From the NCBI GenBank assembly GCA_910575725.1, contig CAJTFE010000034.1:1-54199 (forward strand): a stretch of DNA of 54,199 nucleotides. Direction: 5' to 3'. Origin of the DNA: Clostridia bacterium (GTDB taxonomy: Bacteria > Bacillota > Clostridia > Lachnospirales > Lachnospiraceae). The notes under the pieces were generated by a model. That model ran no database searches and had not been told where the DNA came from. It worked only from the letters and a program-made list of their open reading frames with translations. This document shows, piece after piece, positions 1 through 8,795 of this stretch; positions within the stretch are counted from its first letter, which is position 1; each line of letters begins with the position of its first letter. The position numbers and the translations under genes were made by a program.

Positions 1-1
1 A

Positions 2-118
2 AAAGTAATTCATTCAGCAAGATATATCATATTCAAGCTGTGTAGCAGCTGCCCTTATAAGAATGAATTCACTGAGACACTTTCAAATATCGGTAAGCTG
101 AATGTACAGCTGGAATAG
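2..118 (+). CDS. 3' tail of an unidentified ORF (partial, enters from the left edge)
   Basis: The second forward frame is open from the window edge to a TAG at 116-118 and gives 38 residues (reads KVIHSARYIIFKLC near its start). The 173 bases that follow have no gene and separate it from the polysaccharide operon. The basic, cysteine-containing tail could be a transposase C-terminus, which would fit an operon edge, but I cannot assign a family from so short a piece. Confidence 0.35.
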   Translation, partial: KVIHSARYIIFKLCSSCPYKNEFTETLSNIGKLNVQLE

Positions 119-291
119 CAACTATTAACGAACCTTGACAGCTTAACAACTGCTCTGAACTCTGTCACGGGGATTTTATGCCCTTTTGACGGGTTAATTG
201 AGTGATGTTATGGTTGCAAGGATCAATTTTCAGATTCATGGTACAGTTATCAGTTCAAATACTGTTCTGTGAATAATTCAGGCTATGTAAT

Positions 292-2406
292 ATGTTTAAG
301 AAAGTTGCTGCATTTATTAAAAATAAAAGTATTAAATACGACTTAATATATATAACACTGATAATAGCAGGTTATTGTTTAAGTATGCTTTTTTTCTTTC
401 ATATATCGTTAGATATAATACTTCGTTTTATATTGTTAAATATTTTTTCTATTTTTTTACCTGGATTAGCTATTGCAAATAAATTAAAAATATGCTGTTC
501 CAGAATTACTCTTATATTTTATTCATATGCGGTGGGATATGGATTTATTATTTTAGAATATTTTTTAGGAGAAATTTTTAATCGGAAACTATCATTTTGG
601 TTTATTAATCTTATTACAATAATAGGTTCTGTTATATATTTGGTTTTAAACCGAAGGAACGAATTTAATAACATAAATAATGATAATAGCAGGAGTGATA
701 TAGCCTGCTTTTTTCTTTTTTTGATATTTAGCATATTTGCATATTCTGCTAATTATCTTAGTCCGGATGTATATGGAGCGTTTCATACTTCTCGAGATAT
801 GCAGTTTTGGGTTAATAATACAGCAGCGCTGAAAATATCATTTCCGCCCTCTAATTTATATATGCAAGGGAATGCTTTAAATTATCATTATTTTTCCAAT
901 ATACCGATTGCCTTTTTGAGTATTGTGTACAGAATTGATATTTTTACCCTGTCATTTCCCTTATATTCTTTAACTAAAGCATTTTTAATGACTGGGTCTG
1001 TTCATTTTTTGTTAAACACTATTGGGGCCGAAAAAAAATTAAAAATTGCTGGTTATCTAATAATACTTTTTACAACAGGCGCAGAAAATATTGTATTTGT
1101 TACATTTTTGCATCACACACTGTTGTCTCCTTTTGGATTTGATATAAGCTATGCATACGGTATTTATTTTATTTCTTTAATCATACATCAATGGAAAAAA
1201 GAAAAGTTTGAAAGAGACTTATTTTTACAAATAATTTTGTTTTGGTGTGTATGTGTAGGTGCAAAAGGGCCCGTTGGAACCGTGTTGCTTTTGTTTCCGG
1301 CGTTGCTCTGTTTGTTTTGGCTTGTCAGAAAACAATGGTTACTGGCGTTTGGTTATGGTTTGTCTATTCTGTCAATTTATTTGGTTATATGCAAATATTG
1401 CATAGGAATGTTCTCTGTTTTGGATGGGAGCTCTTCCTGGCAATTGACTGGAATTTATACATTTGATGACTGGCGGTTATTTCCTTCCGCAAATAGTCAG
1501 CTTTTAAAACCCTTTATATGGTTAGGAGAAAAAAATGCTTTATTTGCAATCGTTATAAAATGTTTTTTGGTTAATCCAATTATTATGTGGCTTGGAGTTC
1601 TTTCCTTTTTGCTGATGTGTGTGATGTTTTTTAAAAGACGATTGGATATTTACAGTTTTTATTTGGTATTTGCGCTTGCTTCAACAGGAATTTTCGGATA
1701 TTTATTATGGGCAATTGCCAATACAGGAGGACATAGTGAAATGTATTTTGCTATGGGAGCGATGATTCCTTTATATGCCTTAATTTTTAATTTTTTTGTA
1801 TTAGTGGAAAAATTAGAGAGTAACTTTATGCCTGTAAAAAGTAGAGTAAGAGATGATATAAAAGCAATTGGGTTAGTATGCATGGTGTTTTCTATGTATT
1901 CCTATTTACAATATTCGTATGAAGGGGTGGGAGCTATTTCCTCTGTAGTGCATGGAATAAATGCATTAAAAAATTCCAGTGAAGAAGAAATACGAAATAT
2001 AGGAAAAAATGGCATAAGAAGCTCTGATGTAGATGCCTTAAGATGGATTCGTGACAACACACCTTTAGACTCCATAATTCTAAGCGATAAAGCAGTGATT
2101 ACAGATAACACGCATTATTACTTATATGGAATGTTCTGTGAAAGGCAGCAGTATTTGGAAGGTACTGATATGTTAGTGCTCGCAGGCGAAGAGGTACAAA
2201 ATGAAATACAACGGAGAAAGGACTTAATAACAGATATATACAACAACGGCGGAATTGAAAAAGTCAGGGAAGAGGGAGTGGACTATATTGTACAGACAAA
2301 TGATATTACACCAGGATTTATTTATGATGTGGATGAGCTGATTCTGGTTAAAAATACGGAAACAATGAATATCTATCAGATTAGGAATTCAACAGGTGGA
2401 GAATGA
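292..2406 (+). CDS. large polytopic membrane protein of the polysaccharide operon (GT-C / DUF2298-like)
   Basis: 704 residues. Roughly a dozen hydrophobic segments fill residues 15 to about 560, and a soluble C-terminal domain of about 130 residues follows. The loop around residues 150-205 contains a Tyr/His-rich stretch (ALNYHYFSN) like that of DUF2298/YYY-type membrane proteins, and the membrane-plus-C-terminal-domain plan is that of GT-C glycosyltransferases and related glycan enzymes. The tail motif DVDALRWIRDNTP is typical of the extracytoplasmic domain of such proteins. It is the first gene of a run of seven closely spaced genes, so a role in building or exporting a surface glycan is inferred. 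The ribosome site before the ATG is weak. The DNA is markedly AT-rich compared with the housekeeping genes further right. Confidence 0.7.
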   Translation: MFKKVAAFIKNKSIKYDLIYITLIIAGYCLSMLFFFHISLDIILRFILLNIFSIFLPGLAIANKLKICCSRITLIFYSYAVGYGFIILEYFLGEIFNRKLSFWFINLITIIGSVIYLVLNRRNEFNNINNDNSRSDIACFFLFLIFSIFAYSANYLSPDVYGAFHTSRDMQFWVNNTAALKISFPPSNLYMQGNALNYHYFSNIPIAFLSIVYRIDIFTLSFPLYSLTKAFLMTGSVHFLLNTIGAEKKLKIAGYLIILFTTGAENIVFVTFLHHTLLSPFGFDISYAYGIYFISLIIHQWKKEKFERDLFLQIILFWCVCVGAKGPVGTVLLLFPALLCLFWLVRKQWLLAFGYGLSILSIYLVICKYCIGMFSVLDGSSSWQLTGIYTFDDWRLFPSANSQLLKPFIWLGEKNALFAIVIKCFLVNPIIMWLGVLSFLLMCVMFFKRRLDIYSFYLVFALASTGIFGYLLWAIANTGGHSEMYFAMGAMIPLYALIFNFFVLVEKLESNFMPVKSRVRDDIKAIGLVCMVFSMYSYLQYSYEGVGAISSVVHGINALKNSSEEEIRNIGKNGIRSSDVDALRWIRDNTPLDSIILSDKAVITDNTHYYLYGMFCERQQYLEGTDMLVLAGEEVQNEIQRRKDLITDIYNNGGIEKVREEGVDYIVQTNDITPGFIYDVDELILVKNTETMNIYQIRNSTGGE

Positions 2407-2409
2407 TAA

Positions 2410-3342
2410 ATGGAATTGGAAATTGTAGATAAAGATACGTATAAACATGTGGAAAGACAGGCATCCATTGCCTTTGACGAAGTGTGGTTTCACGAATTAA
2501 ATAAATGCAAAGTGGATACTGTTGACTATCTGCTTTTTAAAACAAATAAATACAAGGCAGGATTAATCATAGGAATTGATAAGGGTATTATTAAGGTTCC
2601 ATATTCGGCACCTTTCGGGACATTTGAATTCTTTGAATCCTGTACCATGGAGCAGATAGATGACATACTAAAGTGTTTTAATGAATATGCTGTGGCTCAT
2701 AAAATATCAAAAATATATTTGAAGCTGCCCCCGGTATTTTATGACGAACCTAATATAAGTAAGCTGGTGAATGCGCTTATAAGGGACGGATATCAGATAT
2801 ATTCCATGGATCTGGATTATTATTTCCCAATCACTGATATGGAAAAATATAATTTATCTTTACACAGAAATGCCAGAAAGTGTCTTAAAAATGCATTGAA
2901 ACATGAATATAGGTTAAGACATTGCGAGAAGGAAGAAGATAAATATGCAGCATACAAAATTATTGAGAAAAGCAGAAAAAGCAAGAATTATTATCTGAGT
3001 ATGACCTGGGAGCAGGTGAAGGATACCATAGCTTATATCAGTCATGATCTTTTTATACTTGACATCGATGAGGAAGAGGTTGCTTCAGCCATTGTATTTA
3101 AAGTGACAGACAATATAAACCAAGTAATATATTGGGGAGATCTGCCCGGTTTTGCAGATAAGAGGCCGATGAATTTACTGGCATACACAATTTATGAGTA
3201 TTACTGGCATCTCGGTTTGGGGTTTCTGGATATTGGCCCTTCTACCATGAATGGAATTCCCAATTATGGACTGTGTGACTTTAAAGAAAGTATTGGATGT
3301 ACGACTAGCAATAAATTTATATTTTGTAAGGAGATAAAGTAA
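2410..3342 (+). CDS. FemAB/GNAT-fold acyltransferase-like protein
   Basis: 310 residues, starting 3 bases after the preceding stop and preceded by GGTGGAG. The C-terminal half carries a GNAT/Fem-type pattern: a basic segment (SLHRNARKCLKNALK), a strand with ASAIVFKV, YWGDLPG, and the closing GLCDFKESIGC, which resembles the [YF]xFKxxFG signature of Fem-like and GNAT enzymes. Enzymes of this kind transfer acyl or aminoacyl groups to sugar amines or peptides. Within a glycan operon the likely job is N-acylation of an amino sugar; the substrate cannot be read from sequence. No membrane segments are visible, so it should act in the cytoplasm. Confidence 0.65.
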   Translation: MELEIVDKDTYKHVERQASIAFDEVWFHELNKCKVDTVDYLLFKTNKYKAGLIIGIDKGIIKVPYSAPFGTFEFFESCTMEQIDDILKCFNEYAVAHKISKIYLKLPPVFYDEPNISKLVNALIRDGYQIYSMDLDYYFPITDMEKYNLSLHRNARKCLKNALKHEYRLRHCEKEEDKYAAYKIIEKSRKSKNYYLSMTWEQVKDTIAYISHDLFILDIDEEEVASAIVFKVTDNINQVIYWGDLPGFADKRPMNLLAYTIYEYYWHLGLGFLDIGPSTMNGIPNYGLCDFKESIGCTTSNKFIFCKEIK

Positions 3343-3346
3343 TAAT

Positions 3347-4054
3347 ATGGGAAAGACAAAAAAGCTTGTAATCGTGGGAGCAGGAGAATTTGGTGAGATT
3401 GCCTATGAATATTTTACATATGATTCGGAATATGAGGTAACAGCATTTGCAGTGGAAAAACAGTACTTAAAAGAAAGGGAGTTTTGCCATCTGCCGGTGA
3501 TTGATCTGGAGGAGATTACAGAGCAATATCCGCCAAAAGAATATGAAGTGTTTGTGGCAATTACATATCCGGAATTAAACAGGGCAAGGACAAAGGTATA
3601 TCTCAAATGCAAAGAACTGGGATATGAATGCGCATCTTATATCAGTTCCAGAGCATTTGTCTGGCACAATGTGAAAATAGGAGAGAATACATTTATTTTT
3701 GAGGATAATACCATTCAGTTTCATGCGGAAATCGGAAATAATGTAATCCTCTGGAGCGGAAATCACATAGGGCACAGAAGCGTAATTGAGGACAACTGTT
3801 GGCTTACCTCTCATGTTGTTGTCTCGGGGTTCTGCCGGATTGGGAAGAGTTCTTTTATAGGAGTGAATGCTTCCATCGGAGACAGGGTATCAATTGCAGA
3901 AGATACTGTTCTTGGAGCAGGTTCTGTTACTGTAAAGAGCTTAAATGAAAAAGGATGTGTTTATGTCGGTTCTCCGGCAAAGAAGACAGGGAAAACATCC
4001 TATGAACAATTTGGTGTAAACATAGAATCAGAAAGAGAGGAGACTTGGAAATGA
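3347..4054 (+). CDS. NeuD-family sugar O/N-acyltransferase (left-handed beta-helix)
   Basis: 235 residues. The N-terminus (KLVIVGAGEFGEIAYEY) is the PglD/NeuD Rossmann-like cap that binds the nucleotide sugar. From about residue 105 hexapeptide repeats form the left-handed beta-helix (VKIGENTFI, AEIGNNVIL, CRIGKSSFIG, VSIAEDTVLGAGSVT), ending in the typical VYVGSPAKK. The catalytic histidine region is GNHIGHRSVIEDN. Such enzymes acetylate a sugar hydroxyl or amine using acetyl-CoA. The start is supported by AAGGAG at 3329-3334. It overlaps the next gene by four bases (ATGA), indicating translational coupling. Confidence 0.85.
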   Translation: MGKTKKLVIVGAGEFGEIAYEYFTYDSEYEVTAFAVEKQYLKEREFCHLPVIDLEEITEQYPPKEYEVFVAITYPELNRARTKVYLKCKELGYECASYISSRAFVWHNVKIGENTFIFEDNTIQFHAEIGNNVILWSGNHIGHRSVIEDNCWLTSHVVVSGFCRIGKSSFIGVNASIGDRVSIAEDTVLGAGSVTVKSLNEKGCVYVGSPAKKTGKTSYEQFGVNIESEREETWK

Positions 4055-4962
4055 GATTAAAAAAGAGTGGGATTGTGTATGGTGCAAAGGGCGAATATGG
4101 GGAATGGATGGACAACTCGGCTATGAAGCCGATTCCCGTATTGATGGGAGATGTATTAAGAATCTATTTTACATGCAGAACAAAGGATGGGGCAGGAAGG
4201 CCTGGATATGTTGATGTAAATCCGGAAAATCCTTCCGAAGTGCTGGCAGTCTGTCAGAAACCTCTTTTGGAACTGGGAGATGCAGGATATTTTGATGACA
4301 ATGGAGTTGTTCCCTGTACAGTTTTTGAGGATAACGGAATTTACTATATGTATTATACCGGATTTAATCTTGGCGTAAAAGTCCGTATGACTTATTTCAG
4401 TGGTCTGGGTATCAGCGAAGACGGCATCCATTTCCGCAAGTATTCTACGATTCCTGTAATGGAGAGAACAGAAAAAGGTGTTTTATTCAGAAGTGTCCAG
4501 TGTGTGGTAAAAGAAAAAGACACCTGGAAAGTATATTATGTAGCCGGTGACAGATTTCTGCAAGGCAGAACTAAAACGCTTGCTGTATATGAATTATATT
4601 GTCTGGAGACAAAGGATCTCACAAAACTGAACTTTGATGGAGAATTGGTTCTTCCTGTTGAAGGTGATGAATATCGGATTGGCGCGCCTCAGGTAGTAAA
4701 AGAAGAAGGTATTTATAAAATGTATTATTGTACAGGAACTGAGGATGTTGTTTATGATTTGAAATATGCAGAGTCTAAAGACGGATATCACTGGGAGCGG
4801 ATGGATGAAAAGCTGAATTTTTCAAGAACACCTGGAGGGTGGGATTCCGATATGGCTGCATATCCAAGCGTGATTACATGTAATGGAAAAAAATATATGT
4901 TTTATAATGGCAACCGCTTTGGACATGAGGGTTTTGGGTATGCGGAAATAGTTGGGGAGTAG
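4051..4962 (+). CDS. GH43/32-like five-bladed beta-propeller protein
   Basis: 303 residues. Repeated blade motifs are visible: IYFTCRTKDGAGRPG, YYMYYTGFN, GLGISEDGIHF, YKMYYCTGTED, KYAESKDGYHWER and KYMFYNGNRFG. These resemble the YxMYYTG and SxDGxxW patterns of GH43/GH130-type propellers. There is no signal peptide, and the gene lies between an acetyltransferase and a glycosyltransferase, so a cytoplasmic role in nucleotide-sugar or glycan assembly, as seen for propeller proteins of capsule clusters, is more likely than secreted hydrolysis. I chose ATG 4051, which overlaps the upstream stop (ATGA) and follows GAGAGGAG at a good distance, over the in-frame TTG at 4045. Confidence 0.7.
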   Translation: MRLKKSGIVYGAKGEYGEWMDNSAMKPIPVLMGDVLRIYFTCRTKDGAGRPGYVDVNPENPSEVLAVCQKPLLELGDAGYFDDNGVVPCTVFEDNGIYYMYYTGFNLGVKVRMTYFSGLGISEDGIHFRKYSTIPVMERTEKGVLFRSVQCVVKEKDTWKVYYVAGDRFLQGRTKTLAVYELYCLETKDLTKLNFDGELVLPVEGDEYRIGAPQVVKEEGIYKMYYCTGTEDVVYDLKYAESKDGYHWERMDEKLNFSRTPGGWDSDMAAYPSVITCNGKKYMFYNGNRFGHEGFGYAEIVGE

Positions 4963-4969
4963 TTATAGA

Positions 4970-5932
4970 ATGGGTAAATTATCATTGGTTACTGCAATAT
5001 ACAAAAATGAGGGAAATATCCTGCCCTTTTATGAAAATTTTATAGAACAGATAGCTCCCTTTGTGGATGAATATGAAATTGTCATGGTTAATGACTGTTC
5101 GCCGGACAATTCCTGGGAGATTATGAAGGGGCTGGCGGCAAAGGATCCAAATATTAAAATCATAAAGCTGTCAAGAAATTTTGGTGCTTATGAGGCCAAC
5201 TTTATCGGATATGAGTATGCCACGGGCGACTGTATTACCGTAAAGGCTGTTGATTTACAGGAACCGGCTGAATTGACAGTAAGTATGTATCAGGCATGGA
5301 AAAAGGGTGCGAAGGTGGTACTGGCAGTACGGGAAAACAGGAATGATTCGGCCTTTACCAACCTTACTTCAAATCTATATTACCGGATTATTCAGAAAAT
5401 GGCGCAGAAAAATATGCCGGCGGGAGGATTTGATACCTATTTAATTGACAGACAGGTAGCTGATTTGATTTTAAGAATGCAGGAAAGAAACTCGCCAATC
5501 TCTCTTCAAATATTGTGGACTGGTTTTGAACCGGTTACGGTAGGCTATATCAGAAGGAAAAGAGAAATTGGAAAATCAAGCTGGTCCTTTGAGAAAAAAT
5601 TAAAGCTTGCAATTGATTCTCTTATAAGCTTTTCCTATGTTCCGGTAAGGTGCATGACAATGACCGGAATACTGTTCTGGTTTTTTTCTATTTTATATGC
5701 AGTATATCTGGTTGCAGCAAAATTATTGGGAAAGACGGATGTGCCTGGTTATACAACAATTGTTGTAATTTTGCTGTTTGTATCAGGAATGATAATGTTT
5801 ACTCTGGGCCTGCTTGGAGAATATATTTGGCGTACTCTGGAAAATACACGGAAGCGTCCGATAGCAGTAATCGGTGAAACTATGAATATTGACCAGAAAA
5901 GCAGTGGGAAGGATTCTGGAACAAATGAATAA
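4970..5932 (+). CDS. GT2 glycosyltransferase, GtrB/DPM1-like, with C-terminal membrane helices
   Basis: 320 residues. The N-terminal GT-A domain begins SLVTAIYKNEGNI, has the DCSPDNSW loop and SRNFGAYEANFIG, the SRNFG pattern of polyprenyl-phosphate glycosyltransferases of the GtrB/CsbB/DPM1 group. The middle has FDTYLIDRQVADL. Two transmembrane helices follow (about residues 222-250 and 260-295). These enzymes load a sugar onto undecaprenyl phosphate for flipping and use outside the membrane, here presumably for a surface polymer modification. ATG 4970 sits 10 bases after GGGGAG and is preferred to the in-frame TTG at 4952. Confidence 0.85.
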   Translation: MGKLSLVTAIYKNEGNILPFYENFIEQIAPFVDEYEIVMVNDCSPDNSWEIMKGLAAKDPNIKIIKLSRNFGAYEANFIGYEYATGDCITVKAVDLQEPAELTVSMYQAWKKGAKVVLAVRENRNDSAFTNLTSNLYYRIIQKMAQKNMPAGGFDTYLIDRQVADLILRMQERNSPISLQILWTGFEPVTVGYIRRKREIGKSSWSFEKKLKLAIDSLISFSYVPVRCMTMTGILFWFFSILYAVYLVAAKLLGKTDVPGYTTIVVILLFVSGMIMFTLGLLGEYIWRTLENTRKRPIAVIGETMNIDQKSSGKDSGTNE

Positions 5933-6347
5933 TTTTTTTAATGTAAGGATGCTTGAATTCAACAGCATTGGTGATGAAAGAGGGAAACTGGTTGTTTGCG
6001 AGGGAGAAGGCGACATACCGTTTGCGCTAAAGAGAGTTTTTTATATTTATGGATCTTCTAATAGTGTTGTCCGTGGAAATCACGCAAACCGCAAGAGTGA
6101 ATTTGTTCTAATCAATGTATCAGGAAGCAGCAAAGTTAAAATAAAAGACGGAAAAGGCAATGAAATGATTTATCTTTTAAACAGGCCGCATACGGGGATC
6201 TATATTCCGGCTATGGTATGGAAAGAAATGTATGATTTCAGCGCGGATTCCGTTCTTTTGTGCTTGTCCAGCGAACACTATAACCAGGATGATTATATCA
6301 GAGATTATGGAGATTACATGAGGCAGCAGAATGAGTGGGATGCATGA
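5925..6347 (+). CDS. FdtA/QdtA-type cupin (sugar 3,4-ketoisomerase or WxcM-like)
   Basis: 140 residues. The reads GDERGKLVVCEG, PFALKRVFYIYG, VRGNHANRKSEF and GIYIPAMVWKEMYDF are the cupin motifs of the FdtA/WxcM C-terminal family (usual motif RGxHAHK). These proteins isomerise dTDP-4-keto-6-deoxyhexoses on the route to amino sugars such as Fuc3NAc or Qui3NAc. The second histidine of the usual HAH motif is Asn here (HAN), so activity on the standard substrate is not certain. ATG 5925 overlaps the upstream stop and follows AAGGA; a TTG at 5889 in the same frame has no such support. A partner aminotransferase is not in the window. Confidence 0.7.
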   Translation: MNNFFNVRMLEFNSIGDERGKLVVCEGEGDIPFALKRVFYIYGSSNSVVRGNHANRKSEFVLINVSGSSKVKIKDGKGNEMIYLLNRPHTGIYIPAMVWKEMYDFSADSVLLCLSSEHYNQDDYIRDYGDYMRQQNEWDA

Positions 6348-7366
6348 ACGGATAAAGTGGATAGACGCAGCTAAATTTGTGGCGTGGGGGGGGGGTAATG
6401 ACGCAGCATGTAAACAATTTATTTTATTATGATCAGCGGATATTTAAAAGCACCTGGTATGCAGTTGCGCTATTTATTATCATTAGTGGTTACCTTACAG
6501 CTTGTTCTTATGAAAAAAAGGGAGCTATCCATATTAGGAAAAGAATTAGCGATTTGCTTTTAACATATTCTATTGCAACTGTTTTATATGTATTCTATCA
6601 AGAACGGTTTCTGGATGTAGAAACTCTCTTTTTTCATATTATTCATTTTGATGCGAGTGGGCCATTTTATTATATATGGGTATATTGCCAGCTAATCATT
6701 ATATCACCTATACTGCTTGGAGCTTTAAACTGGGCGGATACAGAGGGGAAAAAGAAATATCTAAGAAGAACAGCAGTCCTGATGGCGGTTTTGTTTATAT
6801 GTTATTTTAATGTTACGTATACCAGTGCTTTTAAACTTTCAAGCAGTGGAGGGCATCTGGGAGGAGGAATATGGCTTTTTTTCTGGTATATGGGAATGAG
6901 GTTGAAAGCATTCCTGGATTATGAATTTAAGTATCCGAAGTTTGTTTTCTGTTTAAATGTTATTTTACTTTGTATATGGGAGTATATTTTTATTTTTAAA
7001 GATTATATTATGTATTTTCCGGCAATGTTTGGGGATACACAGATAAGCGGATTAAATTGGATGCATGCATTGCAGGCGATACTGGTGCTGTTAATAGTAA
7101 AATCGGGGATAGAATGTGTAAAAAGTAAGAACAACAGTATATGGAACATTGTGATTAGAGTGATTTGTCTGATTGGGAAAAATACACCCTATATTTTTTT
7201 ATATCATCTGTTGTTTTTAGAAATTGGAATGAAATTATGGCCAGGGCAGAATGTTTTTGGAAGACGGCTGTTTCTTAGCGGTTTAATGATCTTGGGGCCG
7301 CTCTGTTTAAAATATGTGAAGGACATGGTTTATAATTGGAGTAAGTTATATGTGAAAATAAAATAA
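6331..7366 (+). pseudogene. acyltransferase 3 family membrane protein, out of frame at a G10 tract (possible phase-variable gene)
   Basis: The 5' part starts at ATG 6331 or 6340 and encodes RIKWIDAAKFVAWGG, the canonical opening of acyltransferase 3 proteins. It then meets ten consecutive G residues (6386-6395). With ten G the frame ends shortly afterwards; the body of the protein continues one frame over as VMTQHVNNLF and about 315 further residues with 8-9 membrane helices, ending at 7366. Removing one G (or adding two) joins the two parts into a normal protein of about 340 residues. Acyltransferase 3 enzymes O-acetylate surface polysaccharide, fitting the operon. The downstream frame has its own TTG at 6377, but this lacks a ribosome site. 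The G tract could also be a sequencing artefact or a fixed mutation. Confidence 0.8.
6386..6395 (+). repeat. G10 homopolymer in the 5' end of the acyltransferase gene
   Basis: Ten uninterrupted G residues lie about 50 bases into the reading frame, in AT-rich surroundings. With 9 or 12 G the acyltransferase frame is restored; with the 10 seen here translation stops soon after the tract. Such tracts near the 5' end of surface-modification genes are classical slipped-strand phase switches. Confidence 0.85.
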
Positions 7367-7389
7367 AGTTGAAGGGTAGAAAGGATATA

Positions 7390-7440
7390 ATTAGGAAGAT
7401 ATATATTGTGAGTGCCTGTAGAACTCCGATTGGAAGCTGT
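7390..7440 (+). pseudogene. 5' remnant of an acetyl-CoA acetyltransferase (thiolase) gene
   Basis: Seventeen codons read IRKIYIVSACRTPIGSC, which is the N-terminus of bacterial thiolases (consensus KVYIVSAxRTPIGSF). The expected ATG is absent (ATA ATT precedes), and homology stops at about 7440, where IS-derived sequence begins. It is a stub only, with no catalytic residues. Confidence 0.75.
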
Positions 7441-7459
7441 AAAAAACTGCACAATGCGC

Positions 7460-8158
7460 CTATACAACTAAAGCTAAGACTTCCTCAAAAAGAACGTGCC
7501 TTGCCCCACATTGGTAAATGAAACGGAGCCGTTCTTCCTGGATATGACTATAAATATAAGCATAGCCGTCTTCAAAGGGCATGGCTTCACCGCATCCAGT
7601 GCAGGCAACCAAATGAGCCAGTGGCATCAGCAGCCAATACCTCCGGATTCCTTTCGAGGAACGGACTTGATACCTGTCAAATGCCAGTTTGTCCTTGGAC
7701 TGGCGGAAGAACACCTTGATTGCCCACCGTTCCACGTATTGATCCAGAATCTCACGGGTGCTCAAGGAAACCTCCGTGCTGATAAAAGCTCACAGGGCCT
7801 TGGGGGCATGGAACGCATCCTTTGGATAGCTGATCAGTACCACTGCATCATCGATGCCGTTACAGGAGAGCATGACAGCCACGGCCTGATGTCCATAGTT
7901 CTGTTTCCCCTTGAGATGGGACTGGTGGAAATATGCATCTTCAATCGGGTGCAGAGCCCGTGACGAAGGCTTTGTCTTGGAGGAGATGGTGTCATCCCAT
8001 TTCCCTTTATTGAGGAAATGTGCGACTGTGGTACGGTGGCAGGAGCTGTATTTTTCAAAATCAATGGTCTTTCCATGATATCCAAGAGAAAAGACGGATA
8101 TCAGGATAGCCATGATATGCTTCATGGCCGTCTGAGGGAAGACGCGGCATAGGTTCAA
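7460..8158 (-). pseudogene. degenerate IS4/IS701-like DDE transposase
   Basis: The minus strand carries an N-terminal piece from 8158 to about 7790 (SVFSLGYHGKTIDFEKYSSC, then ALHPIEDAYFHQSHLKGKQ) and a C-terminal piece from 7765 to 7460 (YVERWAIKVFFRQSKDKLAF, IRRYWLLM). The C-terminal YVERWxIEVFFRQSK pattern is the conserved Y-(2)-R-(3)-E-(6)-K region of IS4-superfamily transposases; the usual glutamate is Lys here (WAIKVFF). Codons between KWDD and TISSKTKPSS and the whole middle catalytic region are deleted, so the gene is dead. Confidence 0.8.
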
Positions 8159-8194
8159 TTTCTAGTTGAGCATGGCCCCGTTCGGGATGATGTC

Positions 8195-8587
8195 ATGAAT
8201 TGGGCCAGAGAAGAAGCCAGGATAGAAACCCTTAAATATAAAAAGGAACAACAAGCAAAGGCCGTTCAGATTACGTTTCATTCCGATCAAAAGCTGGATT
8301 ATGACCATCAGGCCTTCTACCGTGGCGGATATCTTTTTCCTCAAGCTTTTTACTATCGCCTTCAACTTGATAAAACATGCCACAATCTCAGGGACAAGCA
8401 TAGATTCAAATGTGACATCAATGCCGTCCTTTCCGATCTCATCTATGCCAGAATCCTTGAACCGGCCAGCAAACGTTCTTTTTATAAGACGGCTTCCGAA
8501 TTTCTGGAAAACCCTTCTTATCAGCTGTATGGGAGGAATACCTCTACTGGCAGTCACAGGATAAAAGACCTTGAAAAAAATAAATAG
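8195..8587 (+). pseudogene. IS1634-family transposase, N-terminal fragment
   Basis: About 115 codons match the N-terminal region of IS1634-type (COG5421) transposases: YRGGYLFPQAFYYRLQLDK, HRFKCDINAVLSDLIYARI and LEPASKRSFYKTASEFLE. Homology is lost after SYQLYG and the DDE domain is absent. It lies head to head with the IS4-like remnant and runs into a toxin fragment. Confidence 0.8.
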
Positions 8588-8795
8588 CCTTCTAAAATCG
8601 ACCCAACGTGAACCATTTACCGGTGAGGGAAAGCCCGAACCACTAAAGGGCAGCCTAGAAGCAGAATGGAGCAGAAGGATTAACGATAAAGACAGGCTTG
8701 TTTACATCGTTACCAATGAAAATATCACCATAACCCAGCCGTCATACCATATCTTTAAGTCTTCCCGAGTGATTTTTGGATTTTTGTCGTTTTGA
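8571..8795 (+). pseudogene. YoeB/Txe-family toxin, 5'-truncated
   Basis: About 60 codons match the C-terminal two thirds of YoeB mRNA interferases: REPFTGEGKPEPLKG, then WSRRINDKDRLVY and ITITQ. The N-terminal helix and the YefM-type antitoxin gene are missing, and the usual ending (CxxHY) is altered to PSYHIF before the frame runs on into unrelated sequence. WSRRIN and DRLVY survive, but without the N-terminus and a start signal it should be inactive. Confidence 0.75.

Noticed and set aside
8162..8557. 131-residue minus-strand ORF overlapping the IS1634 remnant
   Set aside because: The plus strand carries the recognisable transposase motifs; the minus frame is its shadow.
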